From the NCBI RefSeq assembly GCF_001665295.1, contig NZ_LZSE01000007.1:91101-155100 (forward strand): a DNA stretch of 64,000 bases. Direction: 5' to 3'. A program made the position numbers and the translations under genes. The stretch is from Mycobacterium sp. 1554424.7. GTDB lineage: Bacteria > Actinomycetota > Actinomycetes > Mycobacteriales > Mycobacteriaceae. Below the pieces are notes generated by a model. It worked only from the letters and a program-made list of their open reading frames with translations, made no database searches and was not told the origin of the DNA. Below, piece by piece: positions 32,275-40,991 of this stretch (positions within the stretch are counted from its first letter, which is position 1; each line of letters starts with the position of its first letter).

Positions 32275-32625
32275 CTAGGGATTGTTGGCCTGCTGCTCGG
32301 TGAGCTGGGCCTGCTGCATGTCCTGTTCGAACTGCTGCTGGGCCGCTTCGTTTTGTTGCTCGGCCTGCTGCATGGACTGTTGCATCTGCTGCAGCGCAAG
32401 CTGTTCCTGCTGCTGAGCCCAGTCGTCGTCAGCGTCGGCGGCGAAGCCCCCGAAGGGGCCGCTCGCGGGGGGCGACAGGGCCACGTCCGTCAGGCGCACG
32501 GACGCGGCCGTCGTGTGCGTGTCGGGACGTGCGGCGTCGAACACCGCGATCATCGACAGGGCCGCGGCCCCGGCCAAAACCAGCCGCCTCATTCGCGGTC
32601 GCTGGTTGGGGACGGTGCTTGTCAT
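32275..32625 (-). CDS. Small exported Gln-rich coiled-coil protein
   Basis: A 116-residue protein with a signal or anchor segment (residues 13-31, RRLVLAGAAALSMIAVFDA), a short Ser/Pro/Gly region, and a C-terminal 50 residues that are nearly half Gln with Met and Glu spacing typical of a coiled coil. Start 32625 is tentative; a second Met at residue 12 would begin right before the hydrophobic segment. It is convergent with the SRPBCC gene. Function unknown. The Gln-rich tail may form oligomers in the envelope. Confidence 0.6.
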   Translation of the reverse strand: MTSTVPNQRPRMRRLVLAGAAALSMIAVFDAARPDTHTTAASVRLTDVALSPPASGPFGGFAADADDDWAQQQEQLALQQMQQSMQQAEQQNEAAQQQFEQDMQQAQLTEQQANNP

Positions 32626-32683
32626 CCGTCATTTATGTGCCCCGTTGCTAGCCGCAGGCTGAGAACGCGCTGGCGCGCGCATA

Positions 32684-32697
32684 TGAAATCCATTTCA
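32684..32697. promoter_or_regulatory. Palindrome TGAAATCCATTTCA between divergent exported-protein genes
   Basis: Perfect 6-2-6 palindrome, AT-rich, 58 bases upstream of the Gln-rich gene and 119 upstream of the secreted Cys-rich gene. It resembles, but is one base shorter than, the Zur-type boxes (TGAAAAT/ATTTTCA) known in mycobacteria. Metal control is only a possibility. Confidence 0.4.
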
Positions 32698-32816
32698 ACG
32701 AAGGTTTAAACGAGACGCGGGAGGCCAAAGACTAAGGGCGTCGTGGTTGGTTTGCCCGGGCGGGTAATTGCCCACGGTGCGGCGGTGTGATCCGGTCGCT
32801 GTGAAGAGGTGGACGA

Positions 32817-33323
32817 ATGAAAAAATTCGTTGTTTTCGGCATGGCGGCCACCGCCTGGCTTGGTCTGAGTCTTCCCGTGGCGCACGCGGATATCGGCGGA
32901 AATGTACCGGGTCCCGGATTGTGCGACTATCCCGGCGTGGGGGGATCGGGCATGGAGATGGGGGCCTATCACTACTGGTGCGACTTCCCGACCGAGGAGA
33001 ACGGCAGCCACTGGCACTGCGAGTACGGCGGCGGTGCCGTGCAGGGTGTAGGCGGCGTCAACATCTTGCTGTTCAGCGCCTCGGTCATCACCCCGCTGGG
33101 GGCGCTGGAGGGGTCCTGTTCGTTCCGTTGCCCCGACGGCTCGTTGTCGGCCGCGCCGAACCCGCCGGGCGCGTGGAAAAACGCGCTCCACCCGAAAAAA
33201 TGCGTTCCGGTAGAAGTGGCGCCGACGTCCGAACCGAATACCGGGTTGCCGCCCTGGCCCGGTCAACTTCCGGGTGTGACAAATCCCGCGACGCCCAACC
33301 CGGTGACCACGGAAAACCCTTAG
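32817..33323 (+). CDS. Secreted Cys-rich protein of unknown function
   Basis: A 168-residue protein with a classical signal peptide (MKKFVVFGMAATAWLGLSLP, cleavage after AHA at about residue 24). The mature domain has six cysteines (LCDYP, YWCDF, HCEYG, SCSFRC, KKCVP), enough for three disulfides, and a Pro/Thr-rich C-terminal tail. Start ATG 32817 after GAAGAGGTGGACG. I do not recognise a named family, though small secreted proteins of this style are frequent in slow-growing mycobacteria. It is divergent from the Gln-rich gene over an AT-rich palindrome. Confidence 0.78.
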   Translation: MKKFVVFGMAATAWLGLSLPVAHADIGGNVPGPGLCDYPGVGGSGMEMGAYHYWCDFPTEENGSHWHCEYGGGAVQGVGGVNILLFSASVITPLGALEGSCSFRCPDGSLSAAPNPPGAWKNALHPKKCVPVEVAPTSEPNTGLPPWPGQLPGVTNPATPNPVTTENP

Positions 33324-33362
33324 GGGCAACCGATTCGGGCGCTGCGCTCTGGATGTCGCCCG

Positions 33363-34523
33363 TTAGCCGCCTTTTTCGCTTTCGTACTTCTTCGCCATGT
33401 GCTCGACGGCCTGCAGCTGCGACTGCGCCAGTCCCTCGCGCACCTGCCCGGCGCGCGCGGCCGCGTCCAGCGTCGGCTGCGCCTGACCCTGGAAGTGCGG
33501 GATCACCTCGGCGGCGAACAGCTCGGCGGACCGCTTGGTGGCGGCGGGATTGGCCCACTCGTGGCCCATCTGCAGGAAGCAGCCGAATCCGCCGGATTGG
33601 TCCCACAGCCGCTGCACCTGGGCCCGCGCCCGCTCCGGGGTGCCGATCACCCCGGCCCCGCTCTCGTTGATGACGTCGATCATCTCGTCGAGCTGCTCGC
33701 CCGGCATCGTCATCTGGGGGAAGGCCGCCACCTTCTGGAAGTAGTTGAACCAGGATTCGATGCCGAATTTCACGTCGGCGCGGGCCTGCGCGTCGGTCTC
33801 GGCGATGTGCATCGGCCCGACCAGGCTCCAGTCTCTGCGGTCGACCTGCGTGCCGAAGGCCGCGGCGCGCTCTTCGACGATGCCCCAGTGATAGGCAAGC
33901 GCGTCGAAGCCCTCGACGATCAGCGTCGCCCCGATCGACAGCAGGCCGATGCCGTGCTTGCCCGCTAGGCGCGCCCCCGTCGGCGAGGCGACCGCGGCGA
34001 CCGCCAGCGGGATCCCGCCCTCCGAATACGGGGCGAGCTGCAGCTTGGCGTCAAAGAGCTGGTGCGTCGCGGTTTTCGCGCTCACCGTCTCCCCCGCCAG
34101 CAACCGGACGACGATGTCGAGGTTGGTCTCCAGCAGCTCGCGCGTGTCGGTCGGGTTCAATCCGATCATCGCCGAATCGGTCGGTAGCGAGCCCGGCCCG
34201 ACCCCGCCGATCACCCGACCGTGCGTGAGGTGATCCAGCAGCATCAACCGGTCGGCGACCCAGAGCGGGTTGTGGTACGACAGCGAAATGACCCCGGTGC
34301 CAAAGCGAATCCGTTTGGCGCGTTCGGCCGCCGCGGCGATGAAGACTTCCGGAGAGCTGATGATCTCGCTGCCCGCGGAGTGATGTTCGCCGATCCAGGC
34401 TTCGTCGAAGCCGACCGCGTCGAGGTGTTCGACGAACTCGAGATCCCGCTGCAGGGCCAGCGTCGGATTGGTGCCGGCCCGATGGAACGGGGCGATGAAG
34501 TATCCGAACCTGAGCTTGGCCAT
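33363..34523 (-). CDS. Luciferase-like monooxygenase (limonene monooxygenase-like)
   Basis: A 386-residue bacterial luciferase-superfamily (LLM) TIM-barrel flavin or F420 enzyme. Typical segments are FGYFIAPFH, FDEAWIGEHHSAG, RIRFGTGVISLSYHNPL and DHLTHGRVIGGVGPGSLP. The length and the EHH motif fit the FMN-type limonene or alkane monooxygenase-like subgroup, although F420 use is common for mycobacterial members and cannot be excluded. ATG 34523 follows AAGGGGACC. It is not in an evident operon; small exported proteins flank it. The substrate is unknown. Confidence 0.86.
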   Translation of the reverse strand: MAKLRFGYFIAPFHRAGTNPTLALQRDLEFVEHLDAVGFDEAWIGEHHSAGSEIISSPEVFIAAAAERAKRIRFGTGVISLSYHNPLWVADRLMLLDHLTHGRVIGGVGPGSLPTDSAMIGLNPTDTRELLETNLDIVVRLLAGETVSAKTATHQLFDAKLQLAPYSEGGIPLAVAAVASPTGARLAGKHGIGLLSIGATLIVEGFDALAYHWGIVEERAAAFGTQVDRRDWSLVGPMHIAETDAQARADVKFGIESWFNYFQKVAAFPQMTMPGEQLDEMIDVINESGAGVIGTPERARAQVQRLWDQSGGFGCFLQMGHEWANPAATKRSAELFAAEVIPHFQGQAQPTLDAAARAGQVREGLAQSQLQAVEHMAKKYESEKGG

Positions 34524-34673
34524 TGGGGTCCCCTTGCGGTCGAGTTGACCGAACCATAACCCAAGCCGCCGCCGGTGAGGTCAAAAGGAGGACCCCGGAA
34601 ATTGCTCAGCCGGCGAGGCCAGATTCACATGACCCCACCGGCTTGGGAGCAAGTCTTCGCCGTAACCGGCGTG

Positions 34674-35015
34674 TCAGTAGCCGCCGCAGATGTTGCCGAC
34701 GCAACCCCCGCCGCCGGGACCGCCGCCACCGGTCGGGCCACCCGGGATGCTGCCGCCTCCGCCACCGGGACCGCCGCCACCGGTCGGGCCACCCGGCACG
34801 CCGCCGCCCCCGCCGCCGGGACCGCCGCCGCCGGTCGGGCCTCCCGGGGCGGGGGACGGCGCGGGCGCCACGCTGGTCGAAGGAGTGGTGGTGGTGGTCG
34901 ACGGCGTCGTGCTGCTGCTGCTCGGCCCCTTATTGCCGCCGCCGCATCCGACCGCTACCAAGAGCATCGCCGTTCCGCCGAAAAGCGCGACTGCATTCCT
35001 CACTTCAGATCTCAT
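34674..35015 (-). CDS. Small Gly-repeat lipoprotein with C-terminal Cys motif
   Basis: A 113-residue lipoprotein. The signal peptide (EVRNAVALFGGTAMLLVAVG) ends in lipobox AVGC. A Ser/Thr region is followed by three copies of a GGPTGGGGPGGGG-type repeat, then the end CVGNICGGY with a Cys-x4-Cys pair. The ATG at 35015 follows GGGGAAT. Its N-terminus is clearly related to the next upstream gene (35129-35359), which also ends in a Cys pair, so the two are tandem paralogues with swapped linkers. Function unknown; the anchored, flexible linker plus terminal Cys pair suggests presentation of a small reactive or disulfide-bonded tip. Confidence 0.72.
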   Translation of the reverse strand: MRSEVRNAVALFGGTAMLLVAVGCGGGNKGPSSSSTTPSTTTTTPSTSVAPAPSPAPGGPTGGGGPGGGGGGVPGGPTGGGGPGGGGGSIPGGPTGGGGPGGGGCVGNICGGY

Positions 35016-35128
35016 CGCCAATTCCCCACTCTCGACACGCGCCGCTCTTTAGCGGTCCACTTCTCCGTACCCCGGCTCTGGCCGTCGCAAACGGGTCGGA
35101 GCGCCGGCAGTGGGCGAATTCCGGCGGC

Positions 35129-35359
35129 CTAGCAGTCGAGGCCGGATACGCAGGCGGCAAGCGTCGCGGCGTGCGCGCCGGTGCCACCCGAGGGAGCGGT
35201 CGCGTCCGGGCGCGCCACCGTCGCACTCGACGACGGGTGCGTCGTCGCCGGCGACGCGCTGCTCACCGGGCTAACTGCGACGGCGCCGAATCCGACCGTC
35301 GCCGCGAGGACGGCGGCGCCGCCGAACAACGCGATTGCCTTCTTGACCTGTGCCTTCAT
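35129..35359 (-). CDS. Small secreted protein, paralogue of the Gly-repeat lipoprotein
   Basis: A 76-residue protein. The signal segment QVKKAIALFGGAAVLAATVG aligns with QVKK/EVRN-AxALFGG of the neighbouring lipoprotein, but the lipobox Cys is replaced by Phe, so it is probably secreted or held by its hydrophobic segment. The middle is Ser/Thr/Ala-rich, and the end CVSGLDC mirrors the partner's CVGNIC. A strong ribosome site (GAGGAGAGG) precedes the ATG at 35359. A GTAGC-TAAT-GCTAC palindrome lies 33 bases upstream. It is likely co-transcribed with the lipoprotein (113-base gap). No known domain. Confidence 0.7.
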   Translation of the reverse strand: MKAQVKKAIALFGGAAVLAATVGFGAVAVSPVSSASPATTHPSSSATVARPDATAPSGGTGAHAATLAACVSGLDC

Positions 35360-35391
35360 GGGTCCGTCCTCTCCTCGTAGGTACGCTTGCT

Positions 35392-35405
35392 GTAGCTAAT
35401 GCTAC
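35392..35405. promoter_or_regulatory. Palindrome GTAGCTAATGCTAC
   Basis: Perfect 5-4-5 inverted repeat, 33-46 bases upstream of the small secreted protein gene, in the position of a promoter/operator. The rest of the 242-base gap to aceA shows no gene. Confidence 0.45.
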
Positions 35406-35574
35406 GCATGTGCAACTATTTCTGCAAGGGAGAGTTTTCAAGGCATACAACAGCCCGAAACTGGGAGGGGTCGTCAGGGGTGCGCGAAGCCGACCGAGCG
35501 GGCGGCCCGACGCGGGTCGAAAGAGCGCACGCCGCGGGGTGCGGGCGGCGCCCGGCGCGCGCCCGTCAGCAAAT

Positions 35575-35597
35575 GGCTCGCAACGAAACAGCGAGCC
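35575..35597 (-). terminator. Hairpin after aceA
   Basis: Stem GGCTCGC (35575-35581) with GCGAGCC (35591-35597), loop of 9 bases, starting 4 bases beyond the aceA stop. There is no long U-tract, as is usual for mycobacterial terminators. Confidence 0.5.
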
Positions 35598-35601
35598 GCC
35601 G

Positions 35602-37890
35602 CTAGCCTTCCTTGGTGATCAGCTTGCGCAGCGCCACGCGGTCGGGGGTCAGCAGCTCCTCGATGCGGGGCTTGTTCACCTCGGCGACGATGATCTCGCC
35701 CACCTCCTGGTTGACCTCGCTGAAGATGCCGTGGGACTTCATCTTCGAGGTCTGATACAGGTTGTCCTCGGTGGGCGTGACGTAGTAAACCGCGTCGGCC
35801 TTGAACCGGTGGACCAGCCAGAGGTGGATCAACGTCATCAGCCGCTTCTTGCGCAGCTTCTCGGCGAAGGTGTTCTGGTCGCGCACGGTCAGGATGCTGC
35901 GGCCGTGGCGGTCCTTGATCGGATCGAACACGACGTTGGCCAGTTGTTCGTCGTTGCCGCCGTTGATCCCAAGCACCAGCACGTCCGAACCGGCCCGGCG
36001 GGGCCGCAGCGTTACGCGAAGCTTCTCCCCTAGCTGGTAGTGCTCGCTCCACAGCGCCAGCCACTCCTCGAGCAGCTTCTTCGGCACCTCGGTCTGCACG
36101 AGGTGCTGATGCTGCGTCGAGCCCTTGCCCATCGCCTTGGTGGTCGCGGTGCGTCCCGAGGACGCGGCCAGCGCGGCGTCGCTGCGCGGCCCACCCACCA
36201 GGGTTTGCGGCGTGCGATATGGCGACTCGACGAGGCGCATCTTGCGCTGCAACCGTGCCAGCGCCAACATGCCGTCTTGTTGCAGCGAGGTGGCGAACTC
36301 CTCGGCGGCGACACCGTCGATCTGGTGCCCGCCGTAGGTGATGAAGTTGAAGACGAAGCCCATCTTGCCGAGCTCCACGGGGAACTGCTTCATCTCCTCG
36401 TCGGTCATCCCGGTCGTGTCCCAGTTGAACGACGGCGACAGGTTGTACGCCAGCATCTGGTCCGGGAACTCGGCGTGGATAGCCTCGGCGAACTCCCTGG
36501 CGTCGGCGAGATCCGCTGTCTTCGTTTCCATCCAGAGGATGTCGGCGAACGGCGCGGCCGCCAGCGACTTGGCGATCGCGTACGGAATGCCGCCGCGGAC
36601 CTGGTAGTAACCCTCGGGCGTCCTCGCCAGCTCGGGACTCCAGGGCGGGTCGACGCCGAGTTCCCTCGCCTTCTCGCGCGCCGCGTAGTGGGATGTCCGC
36701 GCGGCGAACTGCCGCCACTCCTCCGGGCTCATGCTCGCCGGCTCTTCTTCGCGTTCGCCGAATGCGAGGAATTCCGCCACGGCGTCGGAGTAAGTCATTA
36801 GCCCGGCGTCGTCCTCCCAGGCCGCCACGAACCGGGACTCGACTTGGTCAAAGAGATCGTCGATGGAATCCTTGCCGTTCTCCCGCCAGGTGTTGACGGC
36901 GTCCGAGACCAGGCCCAGGATGCCCTGCCGCTCCAGCCACGCGTTGGCGAGGGCGTACTCGCTTTCGGCCAGGGCATACAGCAGGTGACCGTTGAGCTCC
37001 TTGACGCCCAGCTCGTAGAAGCGCCGCACCAGCGCCAGGAAACAGCCCTTGTAAGAAGGAATGTCAACGTTGGTCGCGCCCAGCAGGAACGCCTGGTCGC
37101 GCTCGTCGGAGTTGCTGTCGATGAGGTTGGCCGCCTCGGCGTCGGTGCGCGCGACGATGATGCCGGGCACCCGCATGACGTCGAGCTGGAAGCGGGCGGC
37201 GTTGAGGCGCTTGATCTGCTCGTCCGATGGCACCAGGACCTTGCCGCCCTGATGGCCGCACTTCTTGGTGCCCGGGCGCTGGTCCTCGATGTGATAACCG
37301 GGGACGCCGATCTCGACGAAGCGGCGGATCAGGTTGCGCACGTGGGGATCGCCGCCGTGGCCCGTGTCGGCGTCGGCGATGATGAACGGCCGGTAGTCGT
37401 ATTGCTTGGCGGTGGCGCGCTGCGGCTCGCTCATCTGGCGAAGCTGATACTGCTGATTCCGGTCGGCCGTGAGCAGGGCGCGCACCAGCACCGCGGCGTC
37501 GTCAGGCACCTGGCTCAACGGGTAGCTGGCGAGATCGGGCCCGGGGTCTTCGGTCGTCGAGCCCTTGGCCGAGGTCGCCCAGCCGCCGAGGTAGATCCCC
37601 TCGATCCCCATCCGCTTCATGCTGACCGCCTGGCCGGGCGAATACGGGCCGAACGTCGTGATGCTCTTCTTCTGTGCGAAGAGTTCGCGCAGCCGGTCGT
37701 AGAACGCCGCCGCCGCTTCCCGGGCGACGATGTAGTCGGTGGGGATGGTGCCGCGCTGCTCGGCGACTTGGCGGGCGGTGTACAGGCGGGTGATCCCGGC
37801 AAAGCGCGAACCCTCGAAGTATCGCTGGGTAGCCTCGACGTCCCGCTCGAACGGCGTGCGGACCTCGGTGTCGGTTTCGATGATGGCCAT
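35602..37890 (-). CDS. aceA: Isocitrate lyase 2 (full-length, two-domain)
   Basis: A 762-residue isocitrate lyase of the ICL2 type. It splits isocitrate to glyoxylate and succinate in the glyoxylate shunt and usually also acts as methylisocitrate lyase, so it serves growth on fatty acids. The catalytic signature KKCGH places the nucleophile at Cys211, with substrate-binding FNWDTTGM further on. The C-terminal domain (about 600-762) is the ICL2-specific extension, reported to respond to acetyl-CoA in M. tuberculosis. In strain H37Rv the gene is split (Rv1915/Rv1916); here it is intact. ATG 37890 follows AAGGAGCG. A hairpin follows the stop. Confidence 0.96.
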   Translation of the reverse strand: MAIIETDTEVRTPFERDVEATQRYFEGSRFAGITRLYTARQVAEQRGTIPTDYIVAREAAAAFYDRLRELFAQKKSITTFGPYSPGQAVSMKRMGIEGIYLGGWATSAKGSTTEDPGPDLASYPLSQVPDDAAVLVRALLTADRNQQYQLRQMSEPQRATAKQYDYRPFIIADADTGHGGDPHVRNLIRRFVEIGVPGYHIEDQRPGTKKCGHQGGKVLVPSDEQIKRLNAARFQLDVMRVPGIIVARTDAEAANLIDSNSDERDQAFLLGATNVDIPSYKGCFLALVRRFYELGVKELNGHLLYALAESEYALANAWLERQGILGLVSDAVNTWRENGKDSIDDLFDQVESRFVAAWEDDAGLMTYSDAVAEFLAFGEREEEPASMSPEEWRQFAARTSHYAAREKARELGVDPPWSPELARTPEGYYQVRGGIPYAIAKSLAAAPFADILWMETKTADLADAREFAEAIHAEFPDQMLAYNLSPSFNWDTTGMTDEEMKQFPVELGKMGFVFNFITYGGHQIDGVAAEEFATSLQQDGMLALARLQRKMRLVESPYRTPQTLVGGPRSDAALAASSGRTATTKAMGKGSTQHQHLVQTEVPKKLLEEWLALWSEHYQLGEKLRVTLRPRRAGSDVLVLGINGGNDEQLANVVFDPIKDRHGRSILTVRDQNTFAEKLRKKRLMTLIHLWLVHRFKADAVYYVTPTEDNLYQTSKMKSHGIFSEVNQEVGEIIVAEVNKPRIEELLTPDRVALRKLITKEG

Positions 37891-38069
37891 GGGGTTACGC
37901 TCCTTAGGGAAGAATCCGCTGACGGTGAGTTTATCCCCGGACATGGCGGTTCAATCAGGGGGCAATGGTCCCGAGCCGGAACTGTTGCCGGGCCGTACTC
38001 CGGCAGAGCGGGACCGCCCCCCCGCGCAATATCCAGCAAAGCGGGTCGGCGATCGGTAGTCTCCGTAGC

Positions 38070-38462
38070 GTGCAAACGGCGTTGCGGTTCGAGCGTTGGT
38101 ATCTGCCCCTGGCGGTCCCGGTCGGGCTGGGCCCCCGCCACAGCGAGATCCGGTTGGACGCAGGCGTGCTGCACGTCAAGATGGGCTGGGCGTTCGAGGC
38201 CGACATCCCCTTGGCCTCCATCACCAAAGCCGAAGCGGCCAAGGAGCGGGTGCTCACCTGGGGCGTGCACTACGCGGGTGGCCGCTGGCTGGTCAACGGG
38301 TCGGGCAAGGGCCTCGTGGCCTTGACGATCGATCCCCCGGTGCGGGCGAAGGTCTGGGTCAGGTCGGTGACGCTGCGCTCCCTGTGGGTCAGTGTCACCG
38401 ATCCGGATGCCCTCATCGCGGCCTGCAGTGGGCGCTCAACCAATCCCGCTGCCGGCGGATGA
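38070..38462 (+). CDS. Conserved hypothetical protein (Rv1914c-like)
   Basis: A 130-residue protein from GTG 38070 (VQTALRFERWYLPLAVPVGL). It looks like a compact PH-like or beta-barrel fold: alternating strands IRLDAGVLHVKMG, ADIPLASITKAEA and GLVALTIDPPV. Conserved in mycobacteria by memory as Rv1914c (135 residues), always convergent with the metallo-beta-lactamase-like gene. Here the two 3' ends overlap by 50 bases. No signal peptide. Function unknown. Confidence 0.75.
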   Translation: MQTALRFERWYLPLAVPVGLGPRHSEIRLDAGVLHVKMGWAFEADIPLASITKAEAAKERVLTWGVHYAGGRWLVNGSGKGLVALTIDPPVRAKVWVRSVTLRSLWVSVTDPDALIAACSGRSTNPAAGG

Positions 38463-39159
38463 ATTCGGCGTCGACGACCTTCCCGTGGCCGGGGACGTAG
38501 GCGGCCCGGGGCCCACCGATCGCGAGCACCCGATCAAGCGTTGCCGGCCAGGCCGCCAAGTCGGAATCGGCGTCGATCGCGGGGTCGGCGGATTCCTCGA
38601 CCAGATCGCCGGTGAACACCACCCGGCTCGCGCCATCGCCCGCCGCCACGACCAGGTCCGAGGTGGTGTGGCCGCGGCCCGGGTGGGCGACCGTCGCGGT
38701 GCGCTCCCCGAGGTCGATGACGGCGTCATAGATCAGGTGCCGCGGGGGGCGCAGGGCGGCGATCGCGCGGTCGATCTCGCCGGCGTCCGCGCCGTGGCCC
38801 AGCGCGTCGGCGCGAAGCCGGTCGGTGGCCGTGGCGAGGTACTCGGCGACCTCGGGCGCGCAGTACACACCGCCCGTTGCGGCCTCGGCGAACACCGACG
38901 AGCCCAGCACGTGGTCGAAGTGCTTGTGCGTCAACACAATATGGGTGACCGGACGTCCGGCAATGCACCGGATGTCCGCGTCGATCGCGGCGGCCTCGGC
39001 GAGGGTGGTGCCGGCGTCGACGAGCAGCGCCCCGGTCCGGCCGTGCACCAACCCGACCGTGACATCGCAGAACGGCAGGCGACAGCGATGCACGCCGGCG
39101 GCGAGCTGTTCCCAGGCGTAATGCACAAGAGGACGGTAGCCGTTGCCGGCACTGAACAT
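38413..39159 (-). CDS. Metallo-beta-lactamase fold hydrolase (Rv1913-like)
   Basis: A 248-residue MBL-fold protein. The zinc motif HKHFDH (His78, His80, Asp82, His83) is complete, with GRGHTTSD, FTGDLVEE and PGHGKVVD supplying further ligands. The family includes glyoxalase II-like and lactone hydrolases, and the substrate here is unknown. The start is uncertain: ATGs at 39195, 39177 and 39159 all lie in or beside tandem palindromes, and none has a good ribosome site, so a leaderless message is possible. The gene is divergent from an ArsR regulator that probably controls both. Type, position and strand fit Rv1913. Confidence 0.83.
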   Translation of the reverse strand: MFSAGNGYRPLVHYAWEQLAAGVHRCRLPFCDVTVGLVHGRTGALLVDAGTTLAEAAAIDADIRCIAGRPVTHIVLTHKHFDHVLGSSVFAEAATGGVYCAPEVAEYLATATDRLRADALGHGADAGEIDRAIAALRPPRHLIYDAVIDLGERTATVAHPGRGHTTSDLVVAAGDGASRVVFTGDLVEESADPAIDADSDLAAWPATLDRVLAIGGPRAAYVPGHGKVVDAEFIRRQRDWLSAHCRPR

Positions 39160-39195
39160 GTCGGAAAAAGTTGACATGTCGGGAATTTCCGACAT
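39158..39195. promoter_or_regulatory. Two adjoining 20-bp palindromes between MBL and ArsR genes
   Basis: ATGTCGGAAAAAGTTGACAT (39158-39177) and ATGTCGGGAATTTCCGACAT (39176-39195) share two bases. Both have ATGTC/GACAT ends. They lie just before the GTG of ArsR (39207) and over the candidate starts of the MBL gene. This is the expected arrangement for a dimeric ArsR repressor controlling both directions. Confidence 0.72.
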
Positions 39196-39206
39196 ATGGT
39201 GCGGGG

Positions 39207-39518
39207 GTGGCCGCCGATCGTGTCTTCCTCGCCCTGGCGAACCCGGTGCGCCGGGAGCTGCTGGCGATCCTGGCCGGAAGTCCCCTGTCCGCCGGGGAAC
39301 TCAGCGACCGGTTCGAGCTCAGCCGCCCGGCCGTCGCCGAACACCTCAAGGTGCTGCGTGACGCGGGCCTGGTCGCCGACGAGCCGGACGGGCGCAGGCG
39401 CATCTACCGCCTGACCGCCGAACCGCTGGCGGAGCTCGGTGAGTGGCTACATCCGTTCGAGAAGTTCTGGCGCGCTCGGCTGGCCGGGCTCGCCGAGGCG
39501 GTAGAGGAGCTGGAATGA
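39207..39518 (+). CDS. ArsR family transcriptional regulator
   Basis: A 103-residue winged helix protein from GTG 39207. The recognition segment LSRPAVAEHLKVLRDAGLV (about 36-54) is typical, and there are no metal-binding cysteines. It overlaps the following SRPBCC gene as ATGA (39515), the same design as at 14244-15022. The tandem palindromes immediately upstream are its probable operators, allowing control of itself and of the divergent MBL hydrolase. Confidence 0.88.
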   Translation: MAADRVFLALANPVRRELLAILAGSPLSAGELSDRFELSRPAVAEHLKVLRDAGLVADEPDGRRRIYRLTAEPLAELGEWLHPFEKFWRARLAGLAEAVEELE

Positions 39519-39919
39519 GCGAGACGCTCGCAACGATCCGCGTGGACCAATTCGTCGCGGCGCCACCGGCGAAGGTGTGGCGGCTGCTGACCGAGCCGGA
39601 GCTGATGCGGCTGTGGTGGGCAGAGGGCGAGGTGGCCGCGGTGGTCGGCCACCAGTTCACCCTGGACATGCCGGGCTACGGCAAGCAGCCCTGCAAGGTG
39701 CTCGAGGTTGACCCCCCGCACCGCTTCGTCTACACCTTCACGGCGGCCTGGACGCTGACGTGGCGCCTTGAACCGGAAGGCAGCGGCACCCGAGTGTTCT
39801 TGGAGCACAGCGGTTTTGACCTGAACGACAAGAGAATGGCCGAGGCCTTCGAGCGCATGGGCGCCGGCTGGCGCGACGTCGTTCTGCCCCGCCTCGCCGA
39901 GGCCCTCGCGCGGGCATGA
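39515..39919 (+). CDS. SRPBCC/AHSA1 family protein
   Basis: A 134-residue START-like protein. Family landmarks are VDQFVAAPPAKVWRLLTEPE, LWWAEGE and KVLEVDPPHRFVYTFTAAW. Translated from an ATG that overlaps the arsR stop, so the two proteins are made together. It probably binds a small hydrophobic compound. The C-terminal helix (GAGWRDVVLPRLAEAL) is complete. Paralogous in type to the protein at 14555-15022, although sequence similarity is modest. Confidence 0.86.
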   Translation: MSETLATIRVDQFVAAPPAKVWRLLTEPELMRLWWAEGEVAAVVGHQFTLDMPGYGKQPCKVLEVDPPHRFVYTFTAAWTLTWRLEPEGSGTRVFLEHSGFDLNDKRMAEAFERMGAGWRDVVLPRLAEALARA

Positions 39920-39950
39920 GCCGCCCGGCGGCGTGTGCGACCATCACACG

Positions 39951-40955
39951 ATGCGCGCAGTCGTCATCACCAAGCACGGCGACCCGTCGGTCCTGCGGGT
40001 ACAGGACCGGCCGGACCCGAAGCCGCCGGGACCGGGACAGCTGAGGGTCGCGGTGCGGGCGGCCGGGGTCAACTTCGCCGATCACCTCGCCCGCGTCGGC
40101 CTCTATCCCGATGCGCCGAAGCTTCCCGCGGTGGTCGGCTACGAAGTCGCCGGGACGGTCGAGGCCGTCGGCGACGGTGTCGACCCCGGCCGGGTGGGCG
40201 AACGCGTGCTGGCGGGCACGCGATTCGGCGGCTACGCCGAGGCCGTCAACGTGGCGGCGAACGATGCCGTCGCGCTTCCCGACGGGTTGAGCTTCGAACA
40301 GGGCGCCGCCGTCCCGGTGAACTACGCGACCGCCTGGGCGGCGCTGCACGGCTACGGATCCCTGCGCGCCGGCGAGCGGGTGTTGGTGCACGCCGCGGCC
40401 GGCGGGGTGGGCATCGCCGCCGTCCAATTCGCGAAGGCGGCCGGGGCCGTGGTGGACGGCACCGCGTCGCCCGCGAAGCACGCGAGGCTCGCCGAGCTGG
40501 GCGTCGACCGAGCCATCGACTACCGCCGCGACGGCTGGTGGAAGGGCCTCGACCCATACGATCTGGTGCTCGACGCGCTGGGCGGAACGTCGCTGCGGCG
40601 CTCCTATGCGCTGCTGCGCCCGGGCGGAAGGCTTGTGGGCTATGGCATTTCGAACATGCAACACGGCGAGAAGCGCTCGCTGCGCGCGGCCGCGCCGCAC
40701 GCCGTGGCGATGCTGCGCGGGTTCAACCTGCTCGACCAGCTCTCGGAGTCCAAGGCCGTGATCGGCATCAACATGCTGCGGCTGTGGGACGACCGCGGCA
40801 CGCTCGAGCCGTGGATCACTCCCCTGGCCAAGGCGCTCGACGACGGCACGATCGCGCCCGTCGTCCATGCGGCGGTTCCGTTCGACCGGGCGCCCGAAGC
40901 GCACCGGATCCTGGCGGCCCGGGAGAACGTCGGCAAAGTCGTGCTGGTGCCCTGA
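39951..40955 (+). CDS. fadB5: Zinc-independent quinone oxidoreductase/alcohol dehydrogenase FadB5
   Basis: A 334-residue medium-chain dehydrogenase/reductase of the quinone oxidoreductase group. The N-terminal GroES-like domain (1-120) is followed by a Rossmann domain with [20 protein letters not shown] (about 145-165), which binds NADPH. It lacks the zinc-binding cysteines of true alcohol dehydrogenases. The length equals that recalled for M. tuberculosis FadB5 (Rv1912c), and the position between the Rv1913-like and LppC-like genes agrees. FadB5 was named for beta-oxidation, but the fold points to reduction of quinones or enones. ATG 39951 is the family start. Confidence 0.88.
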   Translation: MRAVVITKHGDPSVLRVQDRPDPKPPGPGQLRVAVRAAGVNFADHLARVGLYPDAPKLPAVVGYEVAGTVEAVGDGVDPGRVGERVLAGTRFGGYAEAVNVAANDAVALPDGLSFEQGAAVPVNYATAWAALHGYGSLRAGERVLVHAAAGGVGIAAVQFAKAAGAVVDGTASPAKHARLAELGVDRAIDYRRDGWWKGLDPYDLVLDALGGTSLRRSYALLRPGGRLVGYGISNMQHGEKRSLRAAAPHAVAMLRGFNLLDQLSESKAVIGINMLRLWDDRGTLEPWITPLAKALDDGTIAPVVHAAVPFDRAPEAHRILAARENVGKVVLVP

Positions 40956-40991
40956 GTTTCTGCTACCGCGACAGCGGCTACTTAACCCGTT

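Noticed and set aside
32684-32697. Firm Zur box call
   Set aside because: The symmetry and half-sites resemble Zur boxes but the core is one base short and neighbouring genes are not known zinc-uptake genes.
34690-35052. Plus-strand Pro-rich frame opposite the Gly-repeat lipoprotein
   Set aside because: It is the mirror of Gly-Gly-Pro codons. The minus-strand reading has a signal peptide, lipobox and ribosome site; this one has none.
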